Shown: piece by piece, positions 27,211 through 35,210 of the stretch | Layout: every line of letters starts with the position of its first letter | Position numbering within the stretch: position 1 is the stretch's first letter | From: Curtobacterium sp. MCLR17_007 | Lineage (GTDB): Bacteria; Actinomycetota; Actinomycetes; Actinomycetales; Microbacteriaceae | DNA length: 64,000 nucleotides | NCBI RefSeq assembly: GCF_003234655.2 | Contig: NZ_CP126271.1 | Coordinates: 2,852,001 to 2,916,000, forward strand | Direction of reading: 5' to 3' | The notes under the pieces: model-generated | Seen by the model: only the letters and a program-made list of their open reading frames with translations | What the model was told of the DNA's origin: nothing | Database searches by the model: none | Position numbers and translations under genes: made by a program

Positions 27211-28149
27211 TCAGCGCAGCGCTCCGACCGCGGCCTTCGTCGCGGCGGCGACCAGGGCGTCGTCGGTCGTGGCGTCCGGCTGGTCCCGGCTCGTCATGAC
27301 CACGACCACGACCGGAGCACGACCGGCCGGGTAGACCACCGCGATGTCGTTCCGGACGCCGTACTCCCCCGTGCCCGTCTTGTCGGCGACCGGCCACGTC
27401 GGATCGACGCCCGCGCGGACCGTTGCCGCACCCGTGGTGTTGTCGAGCATGGTGTCGCGCAGGAACGTCCGGTCCGTCGTGTCGAGGGTCGTCCCGAGCA
27501 GCACCTTCCGCAGGTCGGTGACGAACTGCGCCGGGGTGGTGGTGTCGCGCGGGTCGCCCGGCGTCGCCTCGTTGAGCTCGGGTTCGAGGCGGTCGACGTT
27601 CGTCGTGTGGTCGCCGATCCCGCGCAGGTACCGCTCGACGGCGTCCGGGCCGCCGACCCGCTCGACGAGCAGGTTCGCCGCGGTGTTGTCGCTGAAGCGC
27701 AGGGTCGCGTCGACGAGCTCCCGCACGGTCATCCCGGAGTCGACGAACCGGCTCGTGACCGGGGCGTAGGACAGCAGGTCGCCTCGGTCGTAGTGCACGA
27801 CGGTGTCGAGGTCGGCGTCCGATGAGCCCGCCAGGACCGCCGCGACGATGAACACCTTGTTCGTCGACGCGAACGCGAATCGCTCCCCCGACCGGTACGC
27901 GACGCGCTGTCCGGAGCCGGTGTCGAGCGCCATGACGCCCAGGCGCGCGTCGTGCTGCCGCTCGAGCTGTCGGAACGCGGCGTCGACCGATCGCTGCGAC
28001 GTGCCCGTGTCCGTCGTCGCTGCCGCCGCCGCTGCCCCCGTCGACGTCGCGGTCGAGGCAGCCGGCGTGGCGCCTCCGCTGCAGCCGGCCGCCGCCAGCA
28101 CGACCGCCAGGCCGATCGCCGACGAGGAGACGATCGTCGTTGCACGCAT
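27211..28149 (-). CDS. Class A beta-lactamase, lipoprotein
   Basis: A 312-residue serine beta-lactamase that hydrolyses beta-lactam rings. All class A motifs are present: STNK (active Ser about 95, Lys about 98), SDN at 153-155, EPELN at 189-193 (the ExxLN base) and KTGTG at 257-261. The signal peptide ends LAAAGC, so Cys 23 is probably lipidated and the enzyme is membrane-tethered. ATG at 28149 is preferred; a GTG 6 codons upstream is possible. A TetR-family gene lies 27 bp upstream on the same strand. The sequence alone does not show the resistance spectrum. Confidence 0.95.
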   Translation of the reverse strand: MRATTIVSSSAIGLAVVLAAAGCSGGATPAASTATSTGAAAAAATTDTGTSQRSVDAAFRQLERQHDARLGVMALDTGSGQRVAYRSGERFAFASTNKVFIVAAVLAGSSDADLDTVVHYDRGDLLSYAPVTSRFVDSGMTVRELVDATLRFSDNTAANLLVERVGGPDAVERYLRGIGDHTTNVDRLEPELNEATPGDPRDTTTPAQFVTDLRKVLLGTTLDTTDRTFLRDTMLDNTTGAATVRAGVDPTWPVADKTGTGEYGVRNDIAVVYPAGRAPVVVVVMTSRDQPDATTDDALVAAATKAAVGALR

Positions 28150-28176
28150 GCCGCCAGTATCCGACACCGACCTGCG

Positions 28177-28788
28177 TCACGGTCGAAGACTGTCGCGCAG
28201 GCGTGCGCAGGCCGAGCGGAAGGCATCGCCGAGCGTCGCATCGTCTGCCGACACCCAGATCTCGAGGGACACCCGCAGCGCCAGGAGCGTGATCGGCACC
28301 ACGAACGGATCCGGACACCGCCAGACGCTCCGGAGGTCGACCATCTGCTCCGCGTCCCGCGCTGCCATCGCAGCCGACAGCGCCGGATCGGAGACCACGA
28401 GGCCCCAGACCCTCCGGAGCCGCTCGCGCTCTCCGGTCGGGTCCGCCTCCATCCGGCCGAGGCACTGGAGGACCCGCTCCGTGACGGCCTCGAAGTCGAC
28501 GGGGTCGCGAACGAGCGCGCCGACGAACCGGTGGACGTGGTGCACGCCGAACCGGAACGCGTCCACCTTCGCCGGGCAGTAGCGGAAGAAGGTCCGCTGG
28601 GTCATCTCCGCCTCGGCCGCGATGTCCTGCGCCGTGACGGCGTCGAAGCCCCGCTGTGCGACGAGCGCCACTGCGGCGGTCTCGATGGCTCGCTGCATCG
28701 CCAGGCGATGTCGGACACGGACCCCCGGGTCGAACTCCATCGGGATCCGGGGCGTCGGGGGGCGCTGCTGGTGTCTTGCCTTCGTCAT
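28177..28788 (-). CDS. TetR-family transcriptional regulator upstream of the beta-lactamase gene
   Basis: A 203-residue TetR-like regulator. The helix-turn-helix is VTAQDIAAEAEMTQRTFFRYCPAKVDAF (residues about 50-78), with a C-terminal ligand domain resembling mycofactocin-type or actinobacterial regulators that contain a conserved Trp near the end (EIWVSADD). The start is uncertain: 28788 has AGAGG directly against the ATG, while a second ATG at 28740 lacks a ribosome site. It is co-directional with the beta-lactamase gene 27 bp downstream, suggesting co-transcription rather than simple repression of it. Confidence 0.85.
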   Translation of the reverse strand: MTKARHQQRPPTPRIPMEFDPGVRVRHRLAMQRAIETAAVALVAQRGFDAVTAQDIAAEAEMTQRTFFRYCPAKVDAFRFGVHHVHRFVGALVRDPVDFEAVTERVLQCLGRMEADPTGERERLRRVWGLVVSDPALSAAMAARDAEQMVDLRSVWRCPDPFVVPITLLALRVSLEIWVSADDATLGDAFRSACARLRDSLRP

Positions 28789-28868
28789 CCTCTGGATGCT
28801 GTCAGTCGCTGACGGAAGTCAGAGGCGGGCGGGGAGCATCTGTGGACAGCCGCCGGTACGCTCGCGCC

Positions 28869-29371
28869 ATGTCCGCCGCCCCGCCGCCCGACGACCCGCT
28901 CGTCGCAGAGCGGATCCGAGCGCTGCAGCGGGCGCTGGCCGACGCGGTCCCGAAGAGCTCGGTCGAGCTGCGGGGGTCGCGGGCGTCGGTCCAGTGGAGT
29001 CGCTGCGACTCGATCCGGACACCCTGCCGAGCAGCGTGCGGTGGCTGGTGTTCGTCCGGATCGCCCACTGGTCGCTCTTCCAGCGGATCGACCTCGAGCT
29101 GACCGGGTCCTTCGGCGGCCCACCGCCGGGGTGGATGCGGCCGTGGCCACGCGCCGAGAGCGCGGTGATGAACGTCGTCGCCGCGACCAAGGCCGAGCAC
29201 CGCGGCCGTGGCGACGTCGACGGGCTGCTGCAGCGCGCCGCGGACCGCGTCGGCATCGGGACACTCGACGGGACGACTCAGGACCGGATGCGCCGAGTAC
29301 TCGACGCATCGGTGCGGGCAGATCCCCGGCAGACCGACCTGGCCGCGCGCGTCACGGCGCTGCTGGCATGA
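28869..29371 (+). pseudogene. Hypothetical gene with an apparent frameshift
   Basis: Two plus-strand frames join end to end. From ATG 28869 the protein reads MSAAPPPDDPLVAERIRALQ... to SVQWS near 29000, then coding character switches to the -1-deletion frame (SLRLDPDTLPSSVRWLVFVR...) and continues to the stop at 29371. A run of five G at about 28972-28977 lies just before the switch. The intact protein would be about 167 residues, with a helical C-terminal part. No known domain. It could be a real mutation, a sequencing error, or a short downstream gene with its own GTG start near 28998. Confidence 0.6.
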
Positions 29372-29375
29372 GGGA

Positions 29376-30857
29376 TCAGGAGCGGGACAGGCGCTCCACC
29401 GTCGCGTGGGCACCGTCGTCGATCAGTCCGTCGAGCGCGTCGCGGTAGGCCGTGACGAACCGCTCGTCGTCGGCCAGGTCCCCGAACACCGCGCGGTTCT
29501 CGATGAAGGCGAGCCGGTCCTCCCGCTGGGTGAGCGCGATGCGGTTGAGTGAGTCCGCGAGCCGGTCGACGATCGTGATGGGCTCGCCCGACTCGTCCGT
29601 CCCCTCGGCGTAGCGCGCCCACGAGGCGACGATGCCCGCGGACAGGGTGACCGGGCCGCCGGAAGCCAGGTTGTCGCGCACGACCGGCAGCAGCCACTTC
29701 GGGATGCGGTCGCTCGACTCGGCGCACAGGCGCGCCAGGGTGTCACGCACCTCCGGGTTCTGGAACCGCTCGATGAGCGTCGCCTTGTAGTCGTCGAGGT
29801 CGATGCCGGGGACGGGCTTGAGCGTCGGCGTGCCCTCCTCGTCCATGTAGCGCCGCAGGAAGGTCGCGATGGCGGGGTCCTGGGTCGCCTCGTGGGCGTA
29901 CCGGTACCCGGCCAGGTACCCGAAGTAGCACAGCCCCTGGTGGCTTGCGTTGAGCAGCCGAAGCTTCATGAGCTCGTAGGGCTCGACGTCGTCGACGAGC
30001 TGCACGTCGGCGTCCTCGTACGGCGGACGTCCCGCCGGGTGGTCGTCCTCGAGCACCCACTGGAAGAACGGCTCGGCGACGACGGGCCACGCGTCCTCGA
30101 TGCCGAGGTCGTCGCGCACCGACGCGCGGTCCTCGTCGGTCGTGACCGGCGTGATCCGGTCGACCATCGAGTTCGGGAAGTGCACGTGCTCGTCCATCCA
30201 GTCGGCGAAGAACGGGTCCTGCAGGCGGGCGTAGGCGGTGAACATCTCGCGTGCGACGTGGCCGTTGCCCTGGATGTTGTCGCACGACATCACCGTGAAG
30301 GGCTCGAGCCCGCGGTCGCGCCGTCGACGCAGCGCCTCGACGACCAGGCCGAAGACCGTGTGCGGCGGCTGGTCCCCGGACAGGTCCGCGACGACACCGG
30401 GCTCGTCCGCCACGAACTCCCCCGTCACGTGGTCGAAGTTGTAGCCGCCCTCGGTGATGGTCAGGCTGACGATCCGGGTGTCGGTCGAGGCCATCTTCTC
30501 GATGACCGCATCGGGGTCGTCGACCGCCAGCAGGTAGTCGACGATGCTGCCGACGACCCGGGCCTCGCGAGTGCCGTCCGCGTGCTTGAGGACGAGCGTG
30601 TACAGGCCGCCCTGGGTCGCCATCGCCTCGGCCATGCGGCGGTCCTGCTCCAGGACCCCGACGCCGCAGATGCCGAAGTCACGAGCCTCGCCCTGCTGCA
30701 GCAGACGGTCGATGACCATGGCCTGGTGCGCGCGGTGGAAGCCGCCGACGCCGAAGTGGACGATCCCGGCGGTGATCCCGGCCCGGTCGTACGTCGGGAC
30801 CGCGACACCGCTCGCGGCGATCTCGTCGAGGGTGTCCGGAGACAGGCGAACGGACAT
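29376..30857 (-). CDS. Mannitol dehydrogenase family protein (polyol 2-dehydrogenase)
   Basis: A 493-residue NAD-dependent polyol dehydrogenase (mannitol/fructuronate reductase family) that oxidises mannitol or a related polyol to the ketose. The N-terminal Rossmann part contains IVHFGVGGFHRAHQAMVIDRLL. The C-terminal domain holds the catalytic Lys in YELMKLRLLNASHQ, and PNSMVDRITP is a family signature. The length is standard. AAGGAG precedes the ATG. The 3' end is 4 bp from that of the frameshifted gene. The divergent TetR gene shares its upstream region. Confidence 0.93.
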   Translation of the reverse strand: MSVRLSPDTLDEIAASGVAVPTYDRAGITAGIVHFGVGGFHRAHQAMVIDRLLQQGEARDFGICGVGVLEQDRRMAEAMATQGGLYTLVLKHADGTREARVVGSIVDYLLAVDDPDAVIEKMASTDTRIVSLTITEGGYNFDHVTGEFVADEPGVVADLSGDQPPHTVFGLVVEALRRRRDRGLEPFTVMSCDNIQGNGHVAREMFTAYARLQDPFFADWMDEHVHFPNSMVDRITPVTTDEDRASVRDDLGIEDAWPVVAEPFFQWVLEDDHPAGRPPYEDADVQLVDDVEPYELMKLRLLNASHQGLCYFGYLAGYRYAHEATQDPAIATFLRRYMDEEGTPTLKPVPGIDLDDYKATLIERFQNPEVRDTLARLCAESSDRIPKWLLPVVRDNLASGGPVTLSAGIVASWARYAEGTDESGEPITIVDRLADSLNRIALTQREDRLAFIENRAVFGDLADDERFVTAYRDALDGLIDDGAHATVERLSRS

Positions 30858-30983
30858 CGGTACTCCTTCGTACGGTGGTGATGGCCCGGCAAGTCAATCA
30901 CGGAACAGATGTTCTGCACCGTCGTTCACCTGCGATCACCGTCGGGGGACAAGCCTGAGCATCCACTCGTGCTCGTTGCACCG

Positions 30984-30999
30984 AGTGCATCGATGCACT
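30984..30999. promoter_or_regulatory. Palindromic operator in front of the TetR-MMPL genes
   Basis: AGTGCATCGATGCACT is a perfect 16-bp palindrome, flanked by CAC and GTG two bases further out (30979-31004). It is 14 bp upstream of the TetR gene start, the usual place for autoregulation. It is 126 bp from the divergent mannitol dehydrogenase start. Confidence 0.8.
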
Positions 31000-31012
31000 T
31001 AGTGTTCACGTC

Positions 31013-31654
31013 GTGACCCTGTCGATCGACCGCCGTGCCGCCCTCAAGGCGAAGCACCGTGCTGCGATCCTGCAGGCCGCGCGGGAACTGGTCGACGAGC
31101 GCGGTGGCCGGGGTTTCAGCGTCGACGAGCTCGCGGAGCGGGCCGACGTCGCCCGTCGCACGGTGTTCAACCACTTCTCCTCGCTCGACGAGATCCTGCT
31201 GACCGTCTGCGAAGAAGTCCTCAGTGTGATCATCGACCGGTTCCTCGCCGACATGGCGAACACACCCGTCGGTGACGGAACCCGGTCGGCGATGTTCGAC
31301 GAGCTCGAGTCGGCCGCCCGCGGAGCCGACCTCGCACCCGCGATCGTCCGGATGCAGACGATCCTCGGCGAGCCCGACGAGGAGACGGACGCCAAGGCCG
31401 CCGTGCTGACGCAGACGGCGTTCACCCGGGTCACCGGCCGGCTCCGCGACGAGGTCGCCCGCCGGCACCCCGCCGCCGACGCCCTCGATGCCGCGCTGCT
31501 CGTCGAGTCGCTCATGAGCGGCATCGTCGTCATCGCGGAACACTGGCTCACGACGACGGGCCCGCGCCTCGACCAAGCTGCCCTCGACGACTGGGACGCC
31601 TTGCTCGCGCGACTCGTGCACAGCGTCCGCAGCGGCTACATGGCCGACCACTAG
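31013..31654 (+). CDS. TetR-family regulator of the MMPL transporter
   Basis: A 213-residue TetR-family repressor with HTH FSVDELAERADVARRTVFNHFSSLDEIL at residues about 39-66. The GTG start at 31013 follows the palindrome closely. The next gene, 74 bp downstream in the same direction, encodes a large MMPL exporter, so the pair probably forms a drug- or lipid-responsive repressor-pump operon (inference from order). Confidence 0.9.
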   Translation: MTLSIDRRAALKAKHRAAILQAARELVDERGGRGFSVDELAERADVARRTVFNHFSSLDEILLTVCEEVLSVIIDRFLADMANTPVGDGTRSAMFDELESAARGADLAPAIVRMQTILGEPDEETDAKAAVLTQTAFTRVTGRLRDEVARRHPAADALDAALLVESLMSGIVVIAEHWLTTTGPRLDQAALDDWDALLARLVHSVRSGYMADH

Positions 31655-31727
31655 ACACACCACCAGGGGTCCGCCGGCGTGCCCCGCACCCACAGCACCA
31701 CCCTCTACGAAAGGAACGGGGCACCGC

Positions 31728-34334
31728 ATGGCCGGTCTGCTCTACCGCCTCGGACGATTCTCCGCACGGCGGCACTGGCTCGTGATCATCACGTGGATCG
31801 TGTTGATGGGCATCGCGGGCGGCACGTACGCCCTGTTCGCCGGGACCATCTCCTCGTCGATCACCATCCCGGGCACCAAGACCAGCCAGGTCCAGGACGA
31901 GCTCGCGGACAAGTTCCCGAGCGCGAACGGCGGCACCGGCACGCTCGTGTTCACCACGAAGGACGGCAAGGCGTTCTCGGACGCGCAGAAGACCGGCGTC
32001 GCGGACTTCCTCGAGGACGTCGAACAGCTCAAGGGCGTCAAGGGCGCCACGAGCGGGTTCGACACCCAGAAGCAGCTCGACGACCAGCGCCAGAAGCTCG
32101 TCGACGGCAAGCAGCAGATCACCGACGGCCGTTCCCAGCTGTCGCAGCAGCAGTCCACCATCGACTCCGGTCTCCAGCAGATCACGCAGGCACAGCAGCA
32201 GCTGGACGCGCAGAAGCAGCAGACGTCTGCGCTGACCGGCGCCGCGGCCGAGGCGGCCCAGCAGCAGCTCACGGCTGCGCAGTCCGAGCTCGACGCGAAG
32301 AAGGCGCAACTGACCGAGGGGCAGGCGAAGCTCGACGCGGCGAAGGACAAGCTCGACGCCAACGCGACCGAGCTCACGCAGGGCACGAAGCTGCTGGACC
32401 TGTCGAAGGACATCCGCTTCGTGTCGAAGAACGACAGCACGGTGATCGGGACGGTCCAGTTCACGAAGTCGACCTACGAGGTGCCGGCGTCCACGAAGAC
32501 CGCGATCTCGGACAAGGCGGACGACGCGAAGATCGACGGCGTCGAGGTGTACGTGTCGAACGACATCGCCCAGGGCGTGCCGTCGATCCTCGGACCCGGC
32601 GAGATCGGCGGCGTGATCATCGCGGCGATCGTGCTGTTCCTGATGCTCCGCACGGTGATCGGCGCCGCGGTCCCGCTCGTGTCGGCTGTGCTCGGCGTCG
32701 GCGTCGCGTCACTCGCCGCGCTCTCCTTCTCGAGCCTGGTCGAGTTCATCTCGGTCACGCCGGTGCTGGGGGTGATGCTGGGCCTGGCGGTCGGCATCGA
32801 CTACTCGCTCTTCATCCTGAACCGCCACCGCACCCAGCTCAAGCAGGGCATGCCGGTGCACGAGTCCATCGGCCTGGCGAACGGCACCTCGGGCAACGCC
32901 GTGGTGTTCGCGGGCGCCACGGTCATCGTCGCGCTGCTCGCGCTCAACATCACCGGCATCCCGTTCCTCGGCCTCATGGGCACGGTCGGCGCGGTCGCGG
33001 TGTTCTTCGCGATCTGCATCGCCACGTCGTTCACCCCGGCGCTGCTGTCGCTCATCGGCATGCGGATCCTGCGGCGCAAGGAGCGGGAGCGCATCGGCAA
33101 CACGGGCTCGACCCGCGTGCCGAACAAGCCGATGTCGACCTGGCGCGCGGTCATCACGCTCGTCGCGGGCGTCGCGGTGCTCGGCACGATCGCCCTCCCG
33201 GCAACGCAGATGCGCCTCGGCCTGCCGAGCGGCTCGTCCGAAGCCGTCGACTCCAGCCAGTACAAGGCGTACAAGGCGCTCGACAAGGAGTTCGGCGCCG
33301 GCCAGAACGGTCCGCTGCTGGTCGTGGCGACCCTGCCGAAGGCGGTCAGCGCGGACGACGTCACCGCGACCGAGGTCACCATCGGGCAGGCGATCGCGAA
33401 GAACGACGACGTCGATGCGGTGCTGCCGATCGGCGCCTCGAAGTCACGCGAGGTCATCGCCTTCCAGGTGAAGCCGAACGGCGGCCCGGACAGCGTCTCG
33501 ACCGAGAACCTGGTCAAGGACCTGCGCACGCAGGACGTGAGCGTGGACGACGGCACGGTCTCGCTCGGGGTCGCGGGCAACGCGTCGGCGAACATCGACG
33601 TGTCCGAGAAGCTGTCGAACGTGCTGCCGCTCTACCTGGCGGTCGTGGTCGGGCTGTCCCTGATCATCCTCATCATCGTGTTCCGGTCGTTCCTCGTGCC
33701 GATCACGGCCACGGCGGGCTTCATCCTGTCGGTGCTGGCGTCGTTCGGTGGCCTGACCGCGATCTACCAGTTCGGCTGGCTCGGCAGCGTGTTCGGGGTG
33801 CACGACCCCGCGCCGATCCTGAGCTTCCTGCCCATCATCGAGATCGGCATCCTGTTCGGGCTCGCGATGGACTACCAGCTGTTCCTGGTGTCGGGCATGC
33901 GTGAGGCCTACGCCCACGGCGCGAACGCGAAGGTGGCCGTCCAGCGCGGTCTGCACGCGGGTCGCGCGGTGGTCACGGCAGCGGCGATCATCATGATCTC
34001 GGTGTTCGCGGGCTTCATCTTCTCGGACTCCTCCACGATCAAGCCGATCGGCTTCGGCCTGGCGTTCGGTGTGCTCGTCGACGCGTTCGTCGTGCGCATG
34101 CTGCTCATCCCGGCGGCGATGCACCTGCTCGGCGAGAGCGCCTGGTGGTTCCCGAAGTGGCTCGACCGCATCGTGCCGGACGTCGACGTCGAGGGCGCCA
34201 AGCTCGAGCGCTCCCACCCCGGAGACCGCCACGAGATGCCGCGCGAGTCGACGCACACGGGGACGCACGTCCTGCCGGTCGCGCCGGACGCCGCGACGCA
34301 CGACTCGGGGCACCCGCCAGCGCACCGCGCGTAG
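31728..34334 (+). CDS. MMPL-family (RND superfamily) membrane transporter
   Basis: An 868-residue exporter. One span near the N-terminus is followed by a large extracytoplasmic loop holding a Gln/Lys/Asp-rich coiled coil (about residues 115-235, from QLDDQRQKLVDGKQQI onward). Then come five spans with GIDYSLFILNRHR, and a second repeat with GLAMDYQLFLVSGMREAY. These GxDY and FxxxxxR motifs are MMPL hallmarks. It probably exports lipids or amphiphilic toxic compounds. AAAGGA precedes the ATG; a terminator follows at 34365. Confidence 0.93.
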   Translation: MAGLLYRLGRFSARRHWLVIITWIVLMGIAGGTYALFAGTISSSITIPGTKTSQVQDELADKFPSANGGTGTLVFTTKDGKAFSDAQKTGVADFLEDVEQLKGVKGATSGFDTQKQLDDQRQKLVDGKQQITDGRSQLSQQQSTIDSGLQQITQAQQQLDAQKQQTSALTGAAAEAAQQQLTAAQSELDAKKAQLTEGQAKLDAAKDKLDANATELTQGTKLLDLSKDIRFVSKNDSTVIGTVQFTKSTYEVPASTKTAISDKADDAKIDGVEVYVSNDIAQGVPSILGPGEIGGVIIAAIVLFLMLRTVIGAAVPLVSAVLGVGVASLAALSFSSLVEFISVTPVLGVMLGLAVGIDYSLFILNRHRTQLKQGMPVHESIGLANGTSGNAVVFAGATVIVALLALNITGIPFLGLMGTVGAVAVFFAICIATSFTPALLSLIGMRILRRKERERIGNTGSTRVPNKPMSTWRAVITLVAGVAVLGTIALPATQMRLGLPSGSSEAVDSSQYKAYKALDKEFGAGQNGPLLVVATLPKAVSADDVTATEVTIGQAIAKNDDVDAVLPIGASKSREVIAFQVKPNGGPDSVSTENLVKDLRTQDVSVDDGTVSLGVAGNASANIDVSEKLSNVLPLYLAVVVGLSLIILIIVFRSFLVPITATAGFILSVLASFGGLTAIYQFGWLGSVFGVHDPAPILSFLPIIEIGILFGLAMDYQLFLVSGMREAYAHGANAKVAVQRGLHAGRAVVTAAAIIMISVFAGFIFSDSSTIKPIGFGLAFGVLVDAFVVRMLLIPAAMHLLGESAWWFPKWLDRIVPDVDVEGAKLERSHPGDRHEMPRESTHTGTHVLPVAPDAATHDSGHPPAHRA

Positions 34335-34364
34335 CGGAGCGCACCGCGCCCCTCGCACCACCCT

Positions 34365-34405
34365 GGAGGCCCGGTGCCGGTCCACGAGACCGGCACCGGG
34401 CCTCC
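34365..34405 (+). terminator. Terminator after the MMPL gene
   Basis: 17-bp arms GGAGGCCCGGTGCCGGT (34365-34381) and complement (34389-34405), loop of 7. Same core as the other hairpins of the window. Confidence 0.88.
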
Positions 34406-34427
34406 TGGCCGTGTCCGACGCGCCAGT

Positions 34428-34443
34428 CGTTCGCGCACGAACG
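34428..34443. promoter_or_regulatory. Candidate MarR/OhrR operator upstream of its own gene
   Basis: CGTTCGCGCACGAACG has 6-bp inverted halves CGTTCG/CGAACG and lies 13 bp before the regulator ATG. The same half-site recurs at 34902-34934. Confidence 0.7.
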
Positions 34444-34456
34444 GTACGCTGGCAGC

Positions 34457-34900
34457 ATGGCCCGCACCGACCTCGACCCGCTCGCCCTCGACCGACAGCT
34501 CTGCTTCGCGCTTGCGGCGACCAGCCGCAGCGTCATCGGGCTGTACCGCGACCTGCTCGAGCCGATGGGCCTGACGCACCCGCAGTACCTCGTGATGCTC
34601 GCACTCTGGGAGCACGACCCGCGCTCGGTCCGCGAGATCGCCAGCGAGCTGCGGCTGGACTCGGCGACGCTCAGCCCGCTGCTCAAGCGACTGGAAGCCT
34701 CCGGGTACGTGCGGCGGACGCGCAGCACCGCCGACGAACGGCAGCTCGAGGTGACGCTCACGACGGCAGGACGTGCCCTCCGGGACCGCGCCCGCACGGT
34801 GCCGGTGACGATCGCCGAGCGCCTCGGGTGGCCGCTGTCGCGCCTCGAGGCCCTGAAGGACGAGCTCACCGCGCTGCTGGAACTCGTCGACACGGTGTGA
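34457..34900 (+). CDS. MarR-family regulator of the OhrR (organic peroxide sensing) type
   Basis: A 147-residue winged-helix regulator. QLCFALAATSR at residues 14-24 places a Cys (about residue 16) where OhrR proteins carry the peroxide-reactive Cys. The rest, LTHPQYLVMLALWEHDPRSVREIASELRLDSATLSPLLKRLE and the wing RTRSTADERQLEVTLT, matches the same subfamily. No ohr gene is adjacent; the neighbours are a small Cys protein and an old yellow enzyme, which may be its targets. Candidate operators lie on both sides of the gene. Confidence 0.87.
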   Translation: MARTDLDPLALDRQLCFALAATSRSVIGLYRDLLEPMGLTHPQYLVMLALWEHDPRSVREIASELRLDSATLSPLLKRLEASGYVRRTRSTADERQLEVTLTTAGRALRDRARTVPVTIAERLGWPLSRLEALKDELTALLELVDTV

Positions 34901-34901
34901 C

Positions 34902-34934
34902 TCGTTCGTGCGACAATGGTGAGTGCACGAACGA
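34902..34934. promoter_or_regulatory. Inverted repeat in front of the small Cys protein gene
   Basis: Perfect 10-bp arms TCGTTCGTGC (34902-34911) and GCACGAACGA (34925-34934) with a 13-bp spacer, overlapping the ribosome site of the next gene. Shares the TCGTTCG half-site with the operator before the marR-type gene. Confidence 0.75.
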
Positions 34935-34945
34935 AAAGGAGAACC

Positions 34946-35158
34946 GTGGGACGCTTCAGCCGGTGGTACGAGCGGTGGAACACGACGCTGATCGAGAAGA
35001 TGGGGCCGTCGCAGATCGGTGCCGGGCACGCCGAGGGCCTCGACGACCGCACGGTCGACCGCGGCTGCCCGATCTGCCACCGGCCGCTGTCGCTGCACCA
35101 GGTGATCCGACCCGAGGGACAGGTGCGCTCCTCGACGCTGGTCTGCCCGCGCGACTGA
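34946..35158 (+). CDS. Small cysteine-containing protein of unknown function
   Basis: A 70-residue protein starting at GTG with AAAAGGAG 5 nt upstream. The N-terminal half is basic and aromatic (VGRFSRWYERWNTTLIEKMG); the C-terminal half has CPICHRPLSLH and a later VCPRD, a possible metal or redox site. It lies directly downstream of the OhrR-like gene behind a shared operator-like repeat, so peroxide-linked expression is possible. No domain name can be given. Confidence 0.68.
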   Translation: MGRFSRWYERWNTTLIEKMGPSQIGAGHAEGLDDRTVDRGCPICHRPLSLHQVIRPEGQVRSSTLVCPRD

Positions 35159-35210
35159 CCGGTCTCCGCACACACGGAATTGCACGCCGCAACAGTGCGT
35201 TGGCCCTGAG

